From contig SJRY01000121.1 in assembly GCA_011319805.1 (NCBI GenBank), positions 1 through 39,353 of the forward strand: a stretch of 39,353 bases of DNA, written 5' to 3'. The notes beneath the pieces were generated by a model. It was not told the origin of the DNA and ran no database searches. It saw nothing but the letters and a program-made list of their open reading frames with translations. Shown piece by piece: positions 10,869 to 20,661 of the stretch. A program made the position numbers and the translations under genes. Position 1 is the stretch's first letter; every line of letters starts with the position of its first letter. This DNA comes from Macrocybe gigantea (Eukaryota > Basidiomycota > Agaricomycetes > Agaricales > Callistosporiaceae).

Positions 10869-12063
10869 GCGTGTCTTGTCGATTGCTAGTTTAAACTCCT
10901 CGATCTCTTTTTTTTTTGTCACGTTTATTTTTATTGATTTATAAATGTACGTATACCCTGCGCCAAGGTTCTTAGAGGAGGGATATGCAAAGGAGAACAA
11001 TGGCTCGCGACTCGACATGATCCTTTATGGTATAGTGTATTCATAGTTGTTGCTTTCAAACGTGGAAGCCAAATAGGGCACGCCTCATTTCCCGCCAACG
11101 GTCACGGTGGTGCCTGACCATCCTTGTTCGGCCTCATGGTTTCGTATTCCGATGTCCTTCATTCTAATTGTTGTTTCGACTTTGAGTGGACAGTTCACAG
11201 TATTTGATGAAGTAGAAGACAATAGCCAACTTCTGACTTGGTAACGGCGTAACACACGGTTATACGGGAGGTACTGTATGCATGACGAAGCAAGTCTTGC
11301 CGTATATCTTGATTTATTTTATTTTATTTTGCTTTAGTTGCCGCCACGCACATTTGACAGCTGGCCACGCTTGCTTGGATTATAACATGCTTGCTGGACT
11401 GCAATGACCCTGACGTTGCTGAAGAGATCTTCATAACGTTTATGGTCCACCCGCCATTCGGTTGGCATCCGAGGTCGAAACAATAAGCAATATAGATACT
11501 ACAAGCATGGCGACCCACACGGTCCGCATTTATGGTATATTTATCTCATCATTTCGCTGGATTGCGGCACTGATGAACTTTGGCCTGCAACGACGAGAGA
11601 TAACAAAGATTAACGGCAACCGAGGACCGTCATCTTGGTCCTTGGTCCTGTCATGTCCCTTATTCTAAACATGATTTGGTACCGACTGGATATTCGCGCC
11701 GTCGACGCATCTGACTATGCTGAATGCTCGGACCAGTGTGGCTTTGGAAACTATTCTCGACCATCAGAGCTACGAGTTGTCAGGCTCCTTGACCGCTGAA
11801 GGCACATGAAGTGGATTTCACATCGCTGGGGCCAAACACGTTTCTGACCTTAGAAACCATGCCAAAGCACGCACCCTCTCCCCAATATCGCTTTGTCCGC
11901 TTGTTCTAGGTCCTCCCGAAAAATGCACTGGTTTTGACGTCTCCTGAGTCCTTTAAATTCAAGCATCCAAGCTTAGCTTTCTTTCAATCCCACATCTGCA
12001 TTTTACGCCATCGCGGCTAATCACGACTCAGCTAAACTCGTCTTCCACACCTTTTTTACAAAT
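10869..12063. other. 1.2 kb intergenic, no gene seen
   Basis: Begins with a T-rich stretch (about 10908-10945) typical of a 3' untranslated region for the upstream gene. A short TTTA/TTTTA run lies near 11310-11335. Open frames here are under 70 codons and not protein-like. From about 11950 the sequence turns CT-rich, likely the leader of the gene that starts at 12064. Confidence 0.4.
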
Positions 12064-13085
12064 ATGTTCAAGGCTCCCTTTGTGAACGTTACGAATGGGT
12101 CCGAGAACAGGGATTGTGGCGTAAACTTCGAACCAATTTTCATCGACGCCGTCACCCCAGAAACGTATCGCGCCGAACTCGTAAGTCCCGGCTCGAAGAT
12201 CACTTTAGCCGACGCGAACTCGACCTAATCTGCAATTGTAATATAGGAGGCTCAAAACCGCAAGGCGACTTCAGCTCCGGCCCCAGAGAGCCGGAAGCGT
12301 AGGCGCCCACACCCTCCGACGGTCACCAAGCCGAGGCTGATGCCTTTAGTCCGCGACACACAGTTCAAGCCGTTGCTCGCGGGCAAGGCGGCGGCGGTTC
12401 TCCGCGTCAGGCTCCCCCCGGGACCGCTGGGATCAGTTGCTAACCCGGTCTTGAACTTGGTTATGAGAGGGTCTCAGAGTTCTCACATTTTTCGCGCTGG
12501 GTCCGGGACCCCTCCGAAGAGCTCACCATTAAATTTCCTCTCATCGTCTGGGATAAGGACGTCCCACGCATTCTGACTCGGGAAGGGTGTATAGCCAGTA
12601 TTCCACGAGACTTGCTCGAGCCGAACGAAAAAGATCGCTTTGTGGTAGAAGTCGGTCCTAACCAAGTGCCGCAACAAGCTTATCCGCAGCGCTCGTGGGT
12701 GCGGTGGCCAGTATTCATCCAGCAGCACGGGGCATGGTACGGGATCTCAGCTGATGAGCGACCTGGTGACGTGCACAAGCCGCGAGCATCAGGTATCGGG
12801 ACTGGCAAGATGGTGAGAATAGATTTTGGACGTGTGGGGAAATGCAAAGACAAGGCCAGAGCTCCTGACGCGGCGAACCCAAGCTATGGCCGTCTTAGCG
12901 CTCAGCAGCCGTTATCGACTTCCAATTACGCTTCAGACCTAGGCCTCGAAGGAGAAACTTCCGCTGCCGGCCCAGACACTGCGCTCAAGGTCGAGGAGGA
13001 TATCGACAACCAGGATCCCGGGACGTCAAGCAATTCCTATGAGGAGCATAATGTGTCTGGACGTCTGGGCAGTTCTGAGGCTTAG
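12064..13085 (+). CDS. hypothetical protein, fungal, function unknown
   Basis: Exon 1 (12064-12180, 39 codons) ends at a good GTAAGT donor; the intron runs 12181-12246, and exon 2 starts at 12247 in phase. The exon 2 frame stops at 12576, but the strongly protein-like frame downstream (containing FPLIVWDKDVPRIL, WVRWPVFIQQHGAWYGI and GKMVRIDFGRVGK, ending at 13085) is offset. A 44-nt intron, 12436-12479, would join the two in phase and contains CTAAC. A one-base deletion between 12444 and 12574 would do the same. The middle has basic, Lys/Arg-Pro-rich sequence; the C-terminal 80 residues are acidic and Ser-rich. The W-rich central part may be a small fungal-specific domain. I do not recognise the family. 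Confidence 0.6.
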
Positions 13086-13527
13086 TTACGAAGAAATGTG
13101 TGTACGGTAGGGACAGTGTACTGTGGATGTAGTCGCTTCATAACTACCTTGTCCTGTTATCGATGCCATTTCCGCCTCAAGTTCCCGTTGTGCCGAGATT
13201 GTAATTTACTCCAACGCCAAGAGATGGCTCGATTGAGACTGTGCAGCCATGTCGCCAGATTCGGACGCCCTGATACATGAAACGCGATGCCGTTCTGGTA
13301 GATATTTTGTTGTTATGACAGTCATGTCGTCCTGATATACACTGTCAGAGCACTTTGGCCGACAACAGCTTCTCCATAAGTGGGTGAGGTGTGGATATGT
13401 GCGGCAGAAAAGTATTACTCTTTGCCCACTCGACTGTCGAAACTCTTCCGTGTGGAGGCCGCGCGCGGATCTCGGTATAGTATATTTGCTGGGTTCTAGT
13501 CCTAGTAAGAATTCGATGTCGTTTGCG

Positions 13528-14081
13528 TCATTGGAACTTTGGCAAGGAAATGAGGTTTAAGGGATAATCGATGGTCCTGCCATGCTGGAGCTTGAAGAGA
13601 AGTATCATGCCGAGCGGGGCGACAGGAAAGCCAGATGCTTGCACGACATCGCTTTCTTTGATCGCAGGAAGATTCATGACTCCCGGGTAAAGAATGTCGA
13701 TTTTCGTGGACGGGCCGAAGAATGTCCCCCTGTGAAACAACTTCTTGAAGGTGGCACCAGGAGTGATGGGGTTTCGGAGAAGGAATTTGTCTGGCTGCAG
13801 GTTGACAATTTTCCTCTTCAATTCTTCTTCTAGGATGGTATTTCTAGGAGGCGGAATAAGGAGAAGATCGATATCCTGGAAGATTGGGCCTTCAGCAATC
13901 ATCAATTTCGGATTAAAGACCATACATTGGGACTACGAGGATTTCCATATAACCAGCATGCCATACCTCCAACTAGGGCGGCGGCGAAACCCAGCGTACG
14001 CAACACATCTATCACGTCTTTGGCGGCTTTGAATTGTCGGTCAAGGTGATATGGAATTGGGCGTTCCGGGGGGAAAGACAT
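13528..14081 (-). CDS. nucleotidyltransferase-fold protein (AbiEii/MNT-like), C-terminus frame-shifted
   Basis: The start is chosen at 14081 (MSFPPERP); an upstream ATG at 14147 is also in frame. Exon 1 runs to 13926, a 50-nt intron follows (13925-13876), and exon 2 starts at 13875. The joined sequence reads LVGGMACWLYGN followed across the splice by N-DIDLLLI. This is the Gly-Gly/Ser then Asp-x-Asp arrangement of polymerase-beta-like nucleotidyltransferases. KVDI-like KIDILYPGVMN follows, as in related agaricomycete proteins. After LLFKLQ (about 13590) the frame stops at 13528. Reading on with two one-base corrections (near 13584 and 13545) would give AWQDHR and NDANDIEFLLGL, and carry the protein towards about 13330. 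Function in fungi is unknown; related bacterial folds act as antitoxins or tRNA-modifying enzymes, so no role is claimed. Confidence 0.6.
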
Positions 14082-14211
14082 CAAGGGAATGATGGCGAAA
14101 GACGCCAACAACTCGAAGATATTGGAAGTTTCCAGCTCGTTACACACGCATTGCCTTGCTTCGAGTTCTTTGATGTTCGAGTTCCTCTATATTTGGATGG
14201 TTGGGAAGTTG

Positions 14212-14640
14212 TCATAGCTTTGGCCGGGAGAAATAGCTGCTGAAAATCCGAGGCGATACGAAGGAGCATAGAAAGAGTAGGGCACCACGGGCAAGACTAT
14301 GGCAATAATGATCAAGTCTGTCCGTGAGGGCCTGGAAACTTTCCAATGTTACTACGCCTGCGAAAGTCTTATCTATCAGGAACGTGGCGGCTCTGGCCAA
14401 CTGTCGAACGCCACAACAGAATTCGGCCGAGATGCCATATTTATTGAGGACGTAATTCCATCAGCATCATGCCAGCTGTTCTCCCCTCTGGGTCTACGGG
14501 CCGCTCAAGGTCGAATGTGGTTCCCCAGATCCGAGGGACATGAGCGCCATATGCTACGGGTTCCAGGGCGGCGAGAGCCCCGCGAGGTGGCGATCGATGG
14601 TTTGAGAGGTTGTCAGACCGGTTGAAACATAAAAACAGGA
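14212..14640 (-). other. unresolved minus-strand coding-like stretch
   Basis: Two adjacent minus-strand frames look like protein: one (14640-14441) with GAHVPRIWGTTFDLERPVD and MMLMEL, the next (about 14445-14290) with KYGISAEFCCGVRQLARAA and FQALTDRLDHYCHSLAR. They would need an intron or a frame change between them. The stretch lies between the nucleotidyltransferase gene and the divergent isocitrate dehydrogenase and may be the remains of another gene, or a 5' part of the former. No family recognised. Confidence 0.25.
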
Positions 14641-14719
14641 AAACCGGCAATTACAACAGCAACATTTTTGCCGACCACCCCGCTTTGTGACTACGGCACT
14701 ACTCCTTGACAGACTGCTG

Positions 14720-14830
14720 CTAGTCTAGGACACATTCTTCCATTCTTCTCGCCCCTTTTCTTTCTTATTTGTACAGCGCTCAAGCCCTAGCAACTTCCTT
14801 TCGTAAGAGCTCAAAATTTAGTGAAACGAC
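14720..14830 (+). promoter_or_regulatory. CT-rich leader of the isocitrate dehydrogenase gene
   Basis: A pyrimidine-rich tract (about 14738-14772, TTCTTCC/CCCTTTTCTTTC-type) precedes the ATG at 14831. No TATA box was seen at a convincing distance. Such CT blocks mark transcription starts of well-expressed fungal housekeeping genes. Confidence 0.35.
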
Positions 14831-16921
14831 ATGGCTACGATGGTGTTGGCGACGACGCGTATCCGTGTGCTATCCCGTGGCTTTGCAGGCAAGCGGGCGT
14901 GGACACCCGTCTATACGGTTGCTCGAGGATTTGCTACTAGTCAAAAATTCCGTGAGTTGTAACTTCTTTCGGGTCCTTGCCGCTGCTGTCTCTGCTCCGC
15001 CCCGTCTCGCGATCGTCGTTGTCTAATGCGCTCGCCTCATGGGAATGGCACGCGATCAAGCGAATGACTGAGTGATGGCGTGTGTGGGAGGAGCAACGCA
15101 TCATCAAGATTCCCATTTTGTTCCCCTACTCAATTGGCTATTCCTTCGCCTTTCATGTAGACAGCGAGAAGAAGATCGTCGTGAAGAACCCTGTCGTCGA
15201 GCTGGATGGGGATGAAATGACCCGGATCATCTGGAAGAAGATTCGTGAAGAGGTGAGCCTTCTTGGAACTTGTGAATTTTCTTCTCTTTCGTTCCACTCC
15301 AGGCTAAGCCCTTGACTTTCTAGTTTATCCTTCCTTACCTGCAACTCGACATCAAATACTATGATCTGGGATTGGAGGCTAGAGATCAGGTGCGATTTGC
15401 CTTCCTTGATGTGACCCCCCTACCCCCAAACCCAATGTCCTGAACGGCCTTCTCCAATCAGACGAACGATCAAATCACCATCGACGCCGCGAATGCCATT
15501 CTGAAGTACCAAGTAGGAATCAAATGCGCGACTATCACTCCCGACGAGGCTCGTGTGAAGGAGTTCAACTTGAAGGAGATGTGGAAGAGCCCCAACGGCA
15601 CAGTGCGTAGTCCTTGGTTGTCTGAAGCTTCTTTTATAGCCCTCATTCTCAAACTTCCGCGCCAACCATCCAGATTCGAAACATCCTTGGTGGCACCGTA
15701 TTTCGCGAGCCGATTGTGCTGCAGCGCATTCCGAAACCCATTCCTGGTTGGAAGAACCCGATCATAATCGGCAGACACGCTTTCGGCGACCAGGTACGCG
15801 CTTTCGTTCACTGCGATGTTTCATTATCCGACATGCCACTGCAGTATCGCTCCACCGACTTTGTGGCGCCCGGTCCGGGCAAGCTACAGATGATCTTCAC
15901 TCCTGCAGATGGCTCTCCAGCAACAGTGTTGGACGTGTACGACTTCAAGGGCAAGGGTGTGGCTATGAGCATGTACAACACGGATGAGGTGCGCCATCTG
16001 CAACTCCGACAACTCATCCAATACCAACTTCTTTGCGATGTAGTCCATCACTGGTTTCGCCCATGCCTCCTTCAAGATGGCGTTGGCTAAGAAAATGCCA
16101 TTGGTGAGACTTTTATTCTTCCCTCATCGCATATGGCTGACGAAGATCCGCTTTGCCGAGTAGTTCATGTCAACAAAGAACACGATCATGAAAAAATACG
16201 ATGGTCGATTCAAGGACATCTTCCAGGAAGTCTATGACACCCAGTACAAGGCTCTTTTCGAACAGGCAGGCATCTACTATGAGCACCGCCTCATCGACGA
16301 TATGGTCGCGCAGGTTATCAAATCCTCCGGTGGATTCGTCTGGGCGACGAAGAACTACGATGGAGACGTCCAGAGCGATATTCTTGCGCAAGGATTTGGG
16401 AGCTTGGGGATGATGACGAGCGAGTTGCTCACCCCGGATGGGCAGATTATTGAGAGCGAAGCTGCGCATGGTAGGCACCATCGATCGAATTTTGTTCTTC
16501 CCGCAGCATTATTCATGAGTATCCCTCGCCGACACCAGGCACGGTCACTCGTCATTATCGCGAATGGCAAAAGGGCCATGAGACGTCGACGAATCCCGTC
16601 GCGTCCATATTTGCGTGGACACGTGGACTGCTCCACCGGGCCAAGCTGGACGGAAACGAGGAGCTGAAGCTCTGGTGCCAGGACCTGGAGGCGGCGTGTG
16701 TTGAGGTCATCGATAAGGATGGCATCATGACCAAGGATCTGGCGATCGCCATTCACGGCAAGAACGTGCAGAGGGAGCACTGGGTCGTGACGGATGTCTA
16801 TATGGACAAGGTCAACGTGAGTGCACTTGGTGTTTTTTTTTTCCTTCCTCCGAGTCAGGCGTGATTTTTGTTCGTACAGGCCAGGCTCAAGGAGAAGATC
16901 GCCGCGAGGACCAAGCCCTAG
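14831..16921 (+). CDS. IDP1: NADP-dependent isocitrate dehydrogenase, mitochondrial
   Basis: Oxidatively decarboxylates isocitrate to 2-oxoglutarate, making NADPH. Ten exons assemble cleanly: 14831-14951, 15161-15252, 15324-15389, 15462-15602, 15674-15793, 15845-15988, 16044-16103, 16164-16470, 16539-16816 and 16880-16921 (1371 nt, 456 aa). The first exon encodes a basic, Ser/Arg-rich presequence with no acidic residues ([18 protein letters not shown]), as expected for mitochondrial import. There is no peroxisomal C-terminal tripeptide (ends RTKP). Family hallmarks are [30 protein letters not shown] with the substrate-binding Ser-Asn-Arg set, GRHAFGDQY, the metal-site run LIDDMVAQ, and the cofactor segment [13 protein letters not shown]. 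The length matches eukaryotic homodimeric NADP enzymes. The gene is free of frame breaks, useful as an internal control on base quality. The exact acceptor of exon 2 (15161) is the least certain splice. Confidence 0.96.
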
Positions 16922-17679
16922 AAAAAACGGACGACGGAAGTTTATGAAGTTCAGCTCGTCCGTAGCTGTGGATAATGTATCACCAATCGTCAAAACAACT
17001 AAGGCTCTAACATTGCGGATGTAAAAGGATGGAATTTCTATGTCATATCTTGTTGGTATATTTTGTATAGGCAGCCATACTATCGTTCCCCACAATCCCT
17101 TATCCCCTTCATCTATCTATCAGATCTCATCCTGTTGTATGTAGGGAAAACAAACAGGTGTAGCCGTTATTCCTAGTCGTGCTACTGCACCACTCGCATG
17201 CAAGAGGGGCATCATGGAGGCGCCGCATCTCCCCCAAGCGATAGCAGTATGCATGGCCCGAAATCCCTTCCTAAACGTCACTATTCTGTCTCTGTGCTGA
17301 AGATATGAGAAGCAAGGCATACGGCGCTCTCGTGGAGCACCACCTGGCGATATCATGTTACTCGGCTTGCAAGCGGTTCTGCTCGTGTTCTACCCCCGTG
17401 GCACCCTCGAGGATGTCCTATACAGACAGATTACTTCGCCTTTTCTTGAACGGCCAAAGTCTGGGCACATTCGACCTCCGAAATAGATAGAACGAACATA
17501 ATTTTATATCTATCCCGCTCTCACGTGTGACTCACAGAATCACGATACGGTCAAAATTATTAGACCTGAAGATATGGATGGATCATGATGAAATTGAGTA
17601 GTTCTCATCCGATGAAGACATCAGCACCTGTCGACAGCGTCGGGTATGGGTGCAGCAGTGACATCGAGCAATCGAAGCG
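16922..17679. other. intergenic, 3' region of IDP and unique flank of the transposon
   Basis: Starts with the likely 3' untranslated region of the isocitrate dehydrogenase gene. The remaining open frames are under 80 codons and not protein-like. Nothing else is recognised before the target duplication of the hAT element at 17680. Confidence 0.4.
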
Positions 17680-17687
17680 CCAGAAAG
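17680..17687 (+). repeat. 8-bp target-site duplication, left copy (CCAGAAAG)
   Basis: CCAGAAAG lies directly before the left terminal repeat CAGTGTTGGCA and is repeated exactly at 18485-18492 directly after the right terminal repeat. An 8-bp duplication is the signature of hAT-superfamily insertion. Confidence 0.88.
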
Positions 17688-18484
17688 CAGTGTTGGCAGC
17701 GTCATGGACGAATCCAGCTGCCACGATCCACGAGTCGTGGATATCCCCATGGATATCCACGATGGAAAAAATGTACATGGCGTGGGAAGGATCATAAGCT
17801 AGGGTTGAGTGGGCTCGTGATCTCGGCAGAGCACCGGCAGAGCGATTAGATGATTTAGATCACCAGACGCGCAAGTGAACAACCGTCTCGCACGCCCTAT
17901 AGTAATACCATGCATTTTCCTCGTTGTTTCGTCATCGGCTGTCGTATATATGTTTTTCAATCCGTTGGAGAATCTCAGTACATATTTTCTCGCTCGAATG
18001 GATATATCATGCTCCGATCTCCAAGTTTATTTTCTATCACTTAGGGTTACAGGCGACTTTAGGTCGGGGCCTCCGGTGCCCGACCTAAAGTCGCCTGCAA
18101 AAAATGCTTCGAAGCGCTGTGTATGGATCAGATGATGATGATGCTACAATTCCTCTCAAAATCCCGCTTTCGGAGCTCTTCGACTTCGACGGATTTGTGG
18201 AGGCGTATCGCGGCGCGTAACTTGGACGATGAGATGGAATTCCACGAATTATTGGATATGGATGCTGACGGAGATGTAGACAATGGTGCAGAGGCTGATA
18301 TTGTGCAATCCATTATGTAGATACAAGCTATGTTCGCGACTGAGCCTATGTCTTTTGAACGGCATGCGGTGTCCACGCCGCCTTGCTATATACGGCAATC
18401 CCACGGCCACGAGTCGTGGCGTGCATCCACGATTCGTGGATTTCGGGGATTTCCACTGGACATCCACGGGACTTGCCAACACTG
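17688..18484 (+). mobile_element. non-autonomous hAT-type DNA transposon, 797 bp
   Basis: Both ends carry the inverted repeat CAGTGTTGGCA (17688-17698 and, reversed, 18474-18484), a sequence typical of hAT termini. Similarity continues imperfectly inward. The element is bounded by perfect 8-bp duplications. Subterminal regions are full of short TCCACG/CGTGGA words and two copies of the near-palindrome CCACGAGTCGTGG (17728-17740 and 18407-18419). These are likely transposase-binding sites, as in other hAT elements. No transposase domain is visible; the only open stretch (18123-18320) is Asp/Met-rich and unlike a dimerisation domain. The centre contains a strong hairpin. It should be mobilised in trans by a full-length hAT element elsewhere in the genome. 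The exact duplication implies a fairly recent insertion. Confidence 0.85.
18050..18097 (+). repeat. perfect 19-bp inverted repeat with 10-base loop
   Basis: The arm CAGGCGACTTTAGGTCGGG at 18050-18068 is matched exactly, inverted, at 18079-18097, with a loop of ten bases. It lies near the middle of the hAT element. No poly-T run follows on the plus strand, so it is unlike an intrinsic terminator. It could be a tiny nested foldback element or a structured part of the transposon. Confidence 0.9.
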
Positions 18485-18492
18485 CCAGAAAG
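18485..18492 (+). repeat. 8-bp target-site duplication, right copy (CCAGAAAG)
   Basis: Exact copy of 17680-17687, placed directly after the right terminal inverted repeat of the hAT element. Confidence 0.88.
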
Positions 18493-19206
18493 ATCCCAAA
18501 CTCGTTCGCCACTGCCCACATCAAATAAGCCGAAGTATAGATAGGCAGTCGTTGAAGGTTACCTGTCATGCAAAGCTTCCAAAAGGTGATGGCCGCTAGA
18601 CGGGAAAAAAAAAAGACTCAGAAACGGAAACGAATAGAACCGACGGCTACTAGCGGTTATACACTTCTTCGCAGGACTGGTCCAAAGAAGCCTCGTTCGC
18701 AAGGAGCTTTCACTAGATGCTGTTGAAAACGGAGCTTCGAGATTGCTCGGTTAGAGCCGAGAATATAGTACTTGCAAAACAAGCCCAACGGCAGTCCATC
18801 CATCGACATCGCGTCAATTGAAATTCGCGGAACATTCAACGCCCGTATGCGGGGGAAACCTCTATCACTGACCTTGTTGAAGAGAAAAGCCATGCTGATG
18901 TTTTTTGGGAGCAGATAAGGGAACGACCATGCATCCTAAAAATCAGATGACTCGTTCTAGAATTCTGTTCTCAACCACCCTGCGCACCAAGATTAGACTG
19001 GTCTTGTCATGACCACGAGTTGGAGCTGTAGACATGGCGACTCTTCGTATACTCGGCTCAGCGATTCGTGGTATTATTCGCTGCCCGAGAAACATGGAGA
19101 TTAATGGAGTTGGTGCCGAGCAAGGAGTCCATATATACGCTGCTTTCTTCAATGGTGTGGTCTCATCTTCTCCCTTTCCTGATATGCTGCATGCTGTTTT
19201 GTCGAC
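18493..19206. other. intergenic, upstream of the DUF6534-like gene
   Basis: No gene is recognised. Minus-strand open frames at 18657-18893 and 18943-19152 are short (78 and 69 codons), lack splice context and resemble no family. The last 200 bases should hold the promoter of the gene starting at 19207. Confidence 0.35.
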
Positions 19207-20661
19207 ATGGCCTCTGACACTACGATGGATCGTGAAGAGCTCGAGCTTGCCAAATTTATACTAGGGCCTTGGGTGCGCCTCTAAAGCTGGGTGTTCTGAC
19301 GCAACGCCCATGATTCAATCCTCCTGTTTGGTTTGTCTCTTTGTTACAGCTTATCGGTTCCTTTTTAGAGGTCGCCTTGCAAGGCATTCTGTTCTGCCAA
19401 GTTTGTGGATCTACGCCTTTGACGTGATTCATCGTCTAACCACGACGTGCGCAAATGCTTCCGTGAAATAGTTTGACCATTACTTTGCCTGGCATCGAAA
19501 GGACGATAGAGGAATCCGGCTAGCGGTCGTCGTTCTTGCAGTCCTCACCACGTTGAAATCCGTACAAACCATGTGCGCATGGCCTCAAACATCCAGTACA
19601 TGGCCTCATGCTGACAGCTTTATGAAGCGTGTCATGTTGGAACTTTTTCATCCTTCATTTCGAAGATCTCACCGGGGCACTCATGCTTAACTACACGGCG
19701 TGGTGGCAATCGGGTAGTGCGCTGATGGTGAATATCGCGGTTTTGTTACTTCCACCCTGCTCTTTTTGACGTCTCCTTTCCGTTTTTGCTGACACCTCAT
19801 TGAAACCAGGTTGCAACTATCGGACTCTACGTGCAAGGATTCTTCTGCCACCGATTATGGGGCATATCCAAGCACAATCCCTGGATCGTGGCATTCATTG
19901 CGCTCGTTCTGAGCTTTGCTTATGTCGCAGTCTGCTTCGCTGTCAGTGAGGTATCCGTGCACCTCTTGCGGTTGCAGTCATGACTTGCGATCTCAGACTT
20001 ATTACATTTCGCGAGGGTTGACGCGAGTGCGAAAATTTCGCTTTGGTGTGAGTTCGAATGACATGCGGTAAATGCTTTTGGTGGCTTGTTGACGATTTGC
20101 AGTCGCAGTGCATCTGAGCTGCGTATTCGGTAAGAACAGCACTCACCTGGTTTCGTCTTTTCCTCATCCATCCAAATTCCTTCAAGCTGGAGACATCTTG
20201 ATCATGTTTTCCACTGCGTACTTTCTGCTGAAGAGCAGAAAAGATGTGCTTCCGCAGCAAGTACTCCTTTCCCTTTTCCGATGGTCTCGTCCCTGATGGT
20301 TTATTACAGGACCGCAGGTGTTATAGATGCCCTTGTGCGGCTCACTTTTCAGACGGCTGCGCCAGCCGCAATATGGTACGTCGGACGTCATTCAGCATCG
20401 GATGCCACTCTAATCTCTGTTTTCTATCATAGTGCGATGTTTAACCTGATATTCTCCCAAATCTGGTCCGGCAAATTTCGACTGATTTCTTTGGCGTTCA
20501 ACCAAGCTCTGCCCAAGTTGTATGCCATTTCCATGATGTGGACGCTGAACGCAAGGCGCCGGATCCGTGCCAACGATAGGGACATCGTCTTCAGTGCTGG
20601 TGCAGACATTCAAGAGCGTCGAGTCAGTGTTGGGCATGAGAAAGTTGCTGGATGGGCCTAA
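19207..20661 (+). CDS. DUF6534-like seven-transmembrane protein
   Basis: Integral membrane protein of a large agaricomycete-specific family of unknown function. Eleven exons keep frame: 19207-19272, 19350-19400, 19472-19572, 19618-19628, 19666-19727, 19810-19950, 19997-20045, 20103-20129, 20187-20256, 20310-20375 and 20433-20661 (873 nt, 290 aa). The start MASDTTMDREELELAKF leads into LIGSFLEVALQGILFCQ. Hydrophobic segments include IRLAVVVLAVLTTLKSVQTI, WIVAFIALVLSFAYVAVCFA and AVHLSCVFAGDILIMFSTAY. The conserved end LPKLYAISMMWTLNARRRIR is the mark of this family. The intron after 20256 starts with GC (GCAAGT) instead of GT, and exon 4 is only 11 nt. The tail after RANDRDIVFS is poorly conserved in such proteins, so the stop is moderately sure. 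Confidence 0.8.

Noticed and set aside
16355..17095. 246-codon minus-strand open frame over the isocitrate dehydrogenase
   Set aside because: Antisense to three clear IDP exons and intron; no independent support.
17120..17356. 78-codon minus-strand frame with an ankyrin-like word (HTAIAWG)
   Set aside because: Only one short resemblance, no repeat structure, and it lies in the 3' region of IDP.
18041..18049. TTAGGGTTA as a telomere remnant
   Set aside because: Only one and a half repeat units; chance occurrence is likely inside the transposon.
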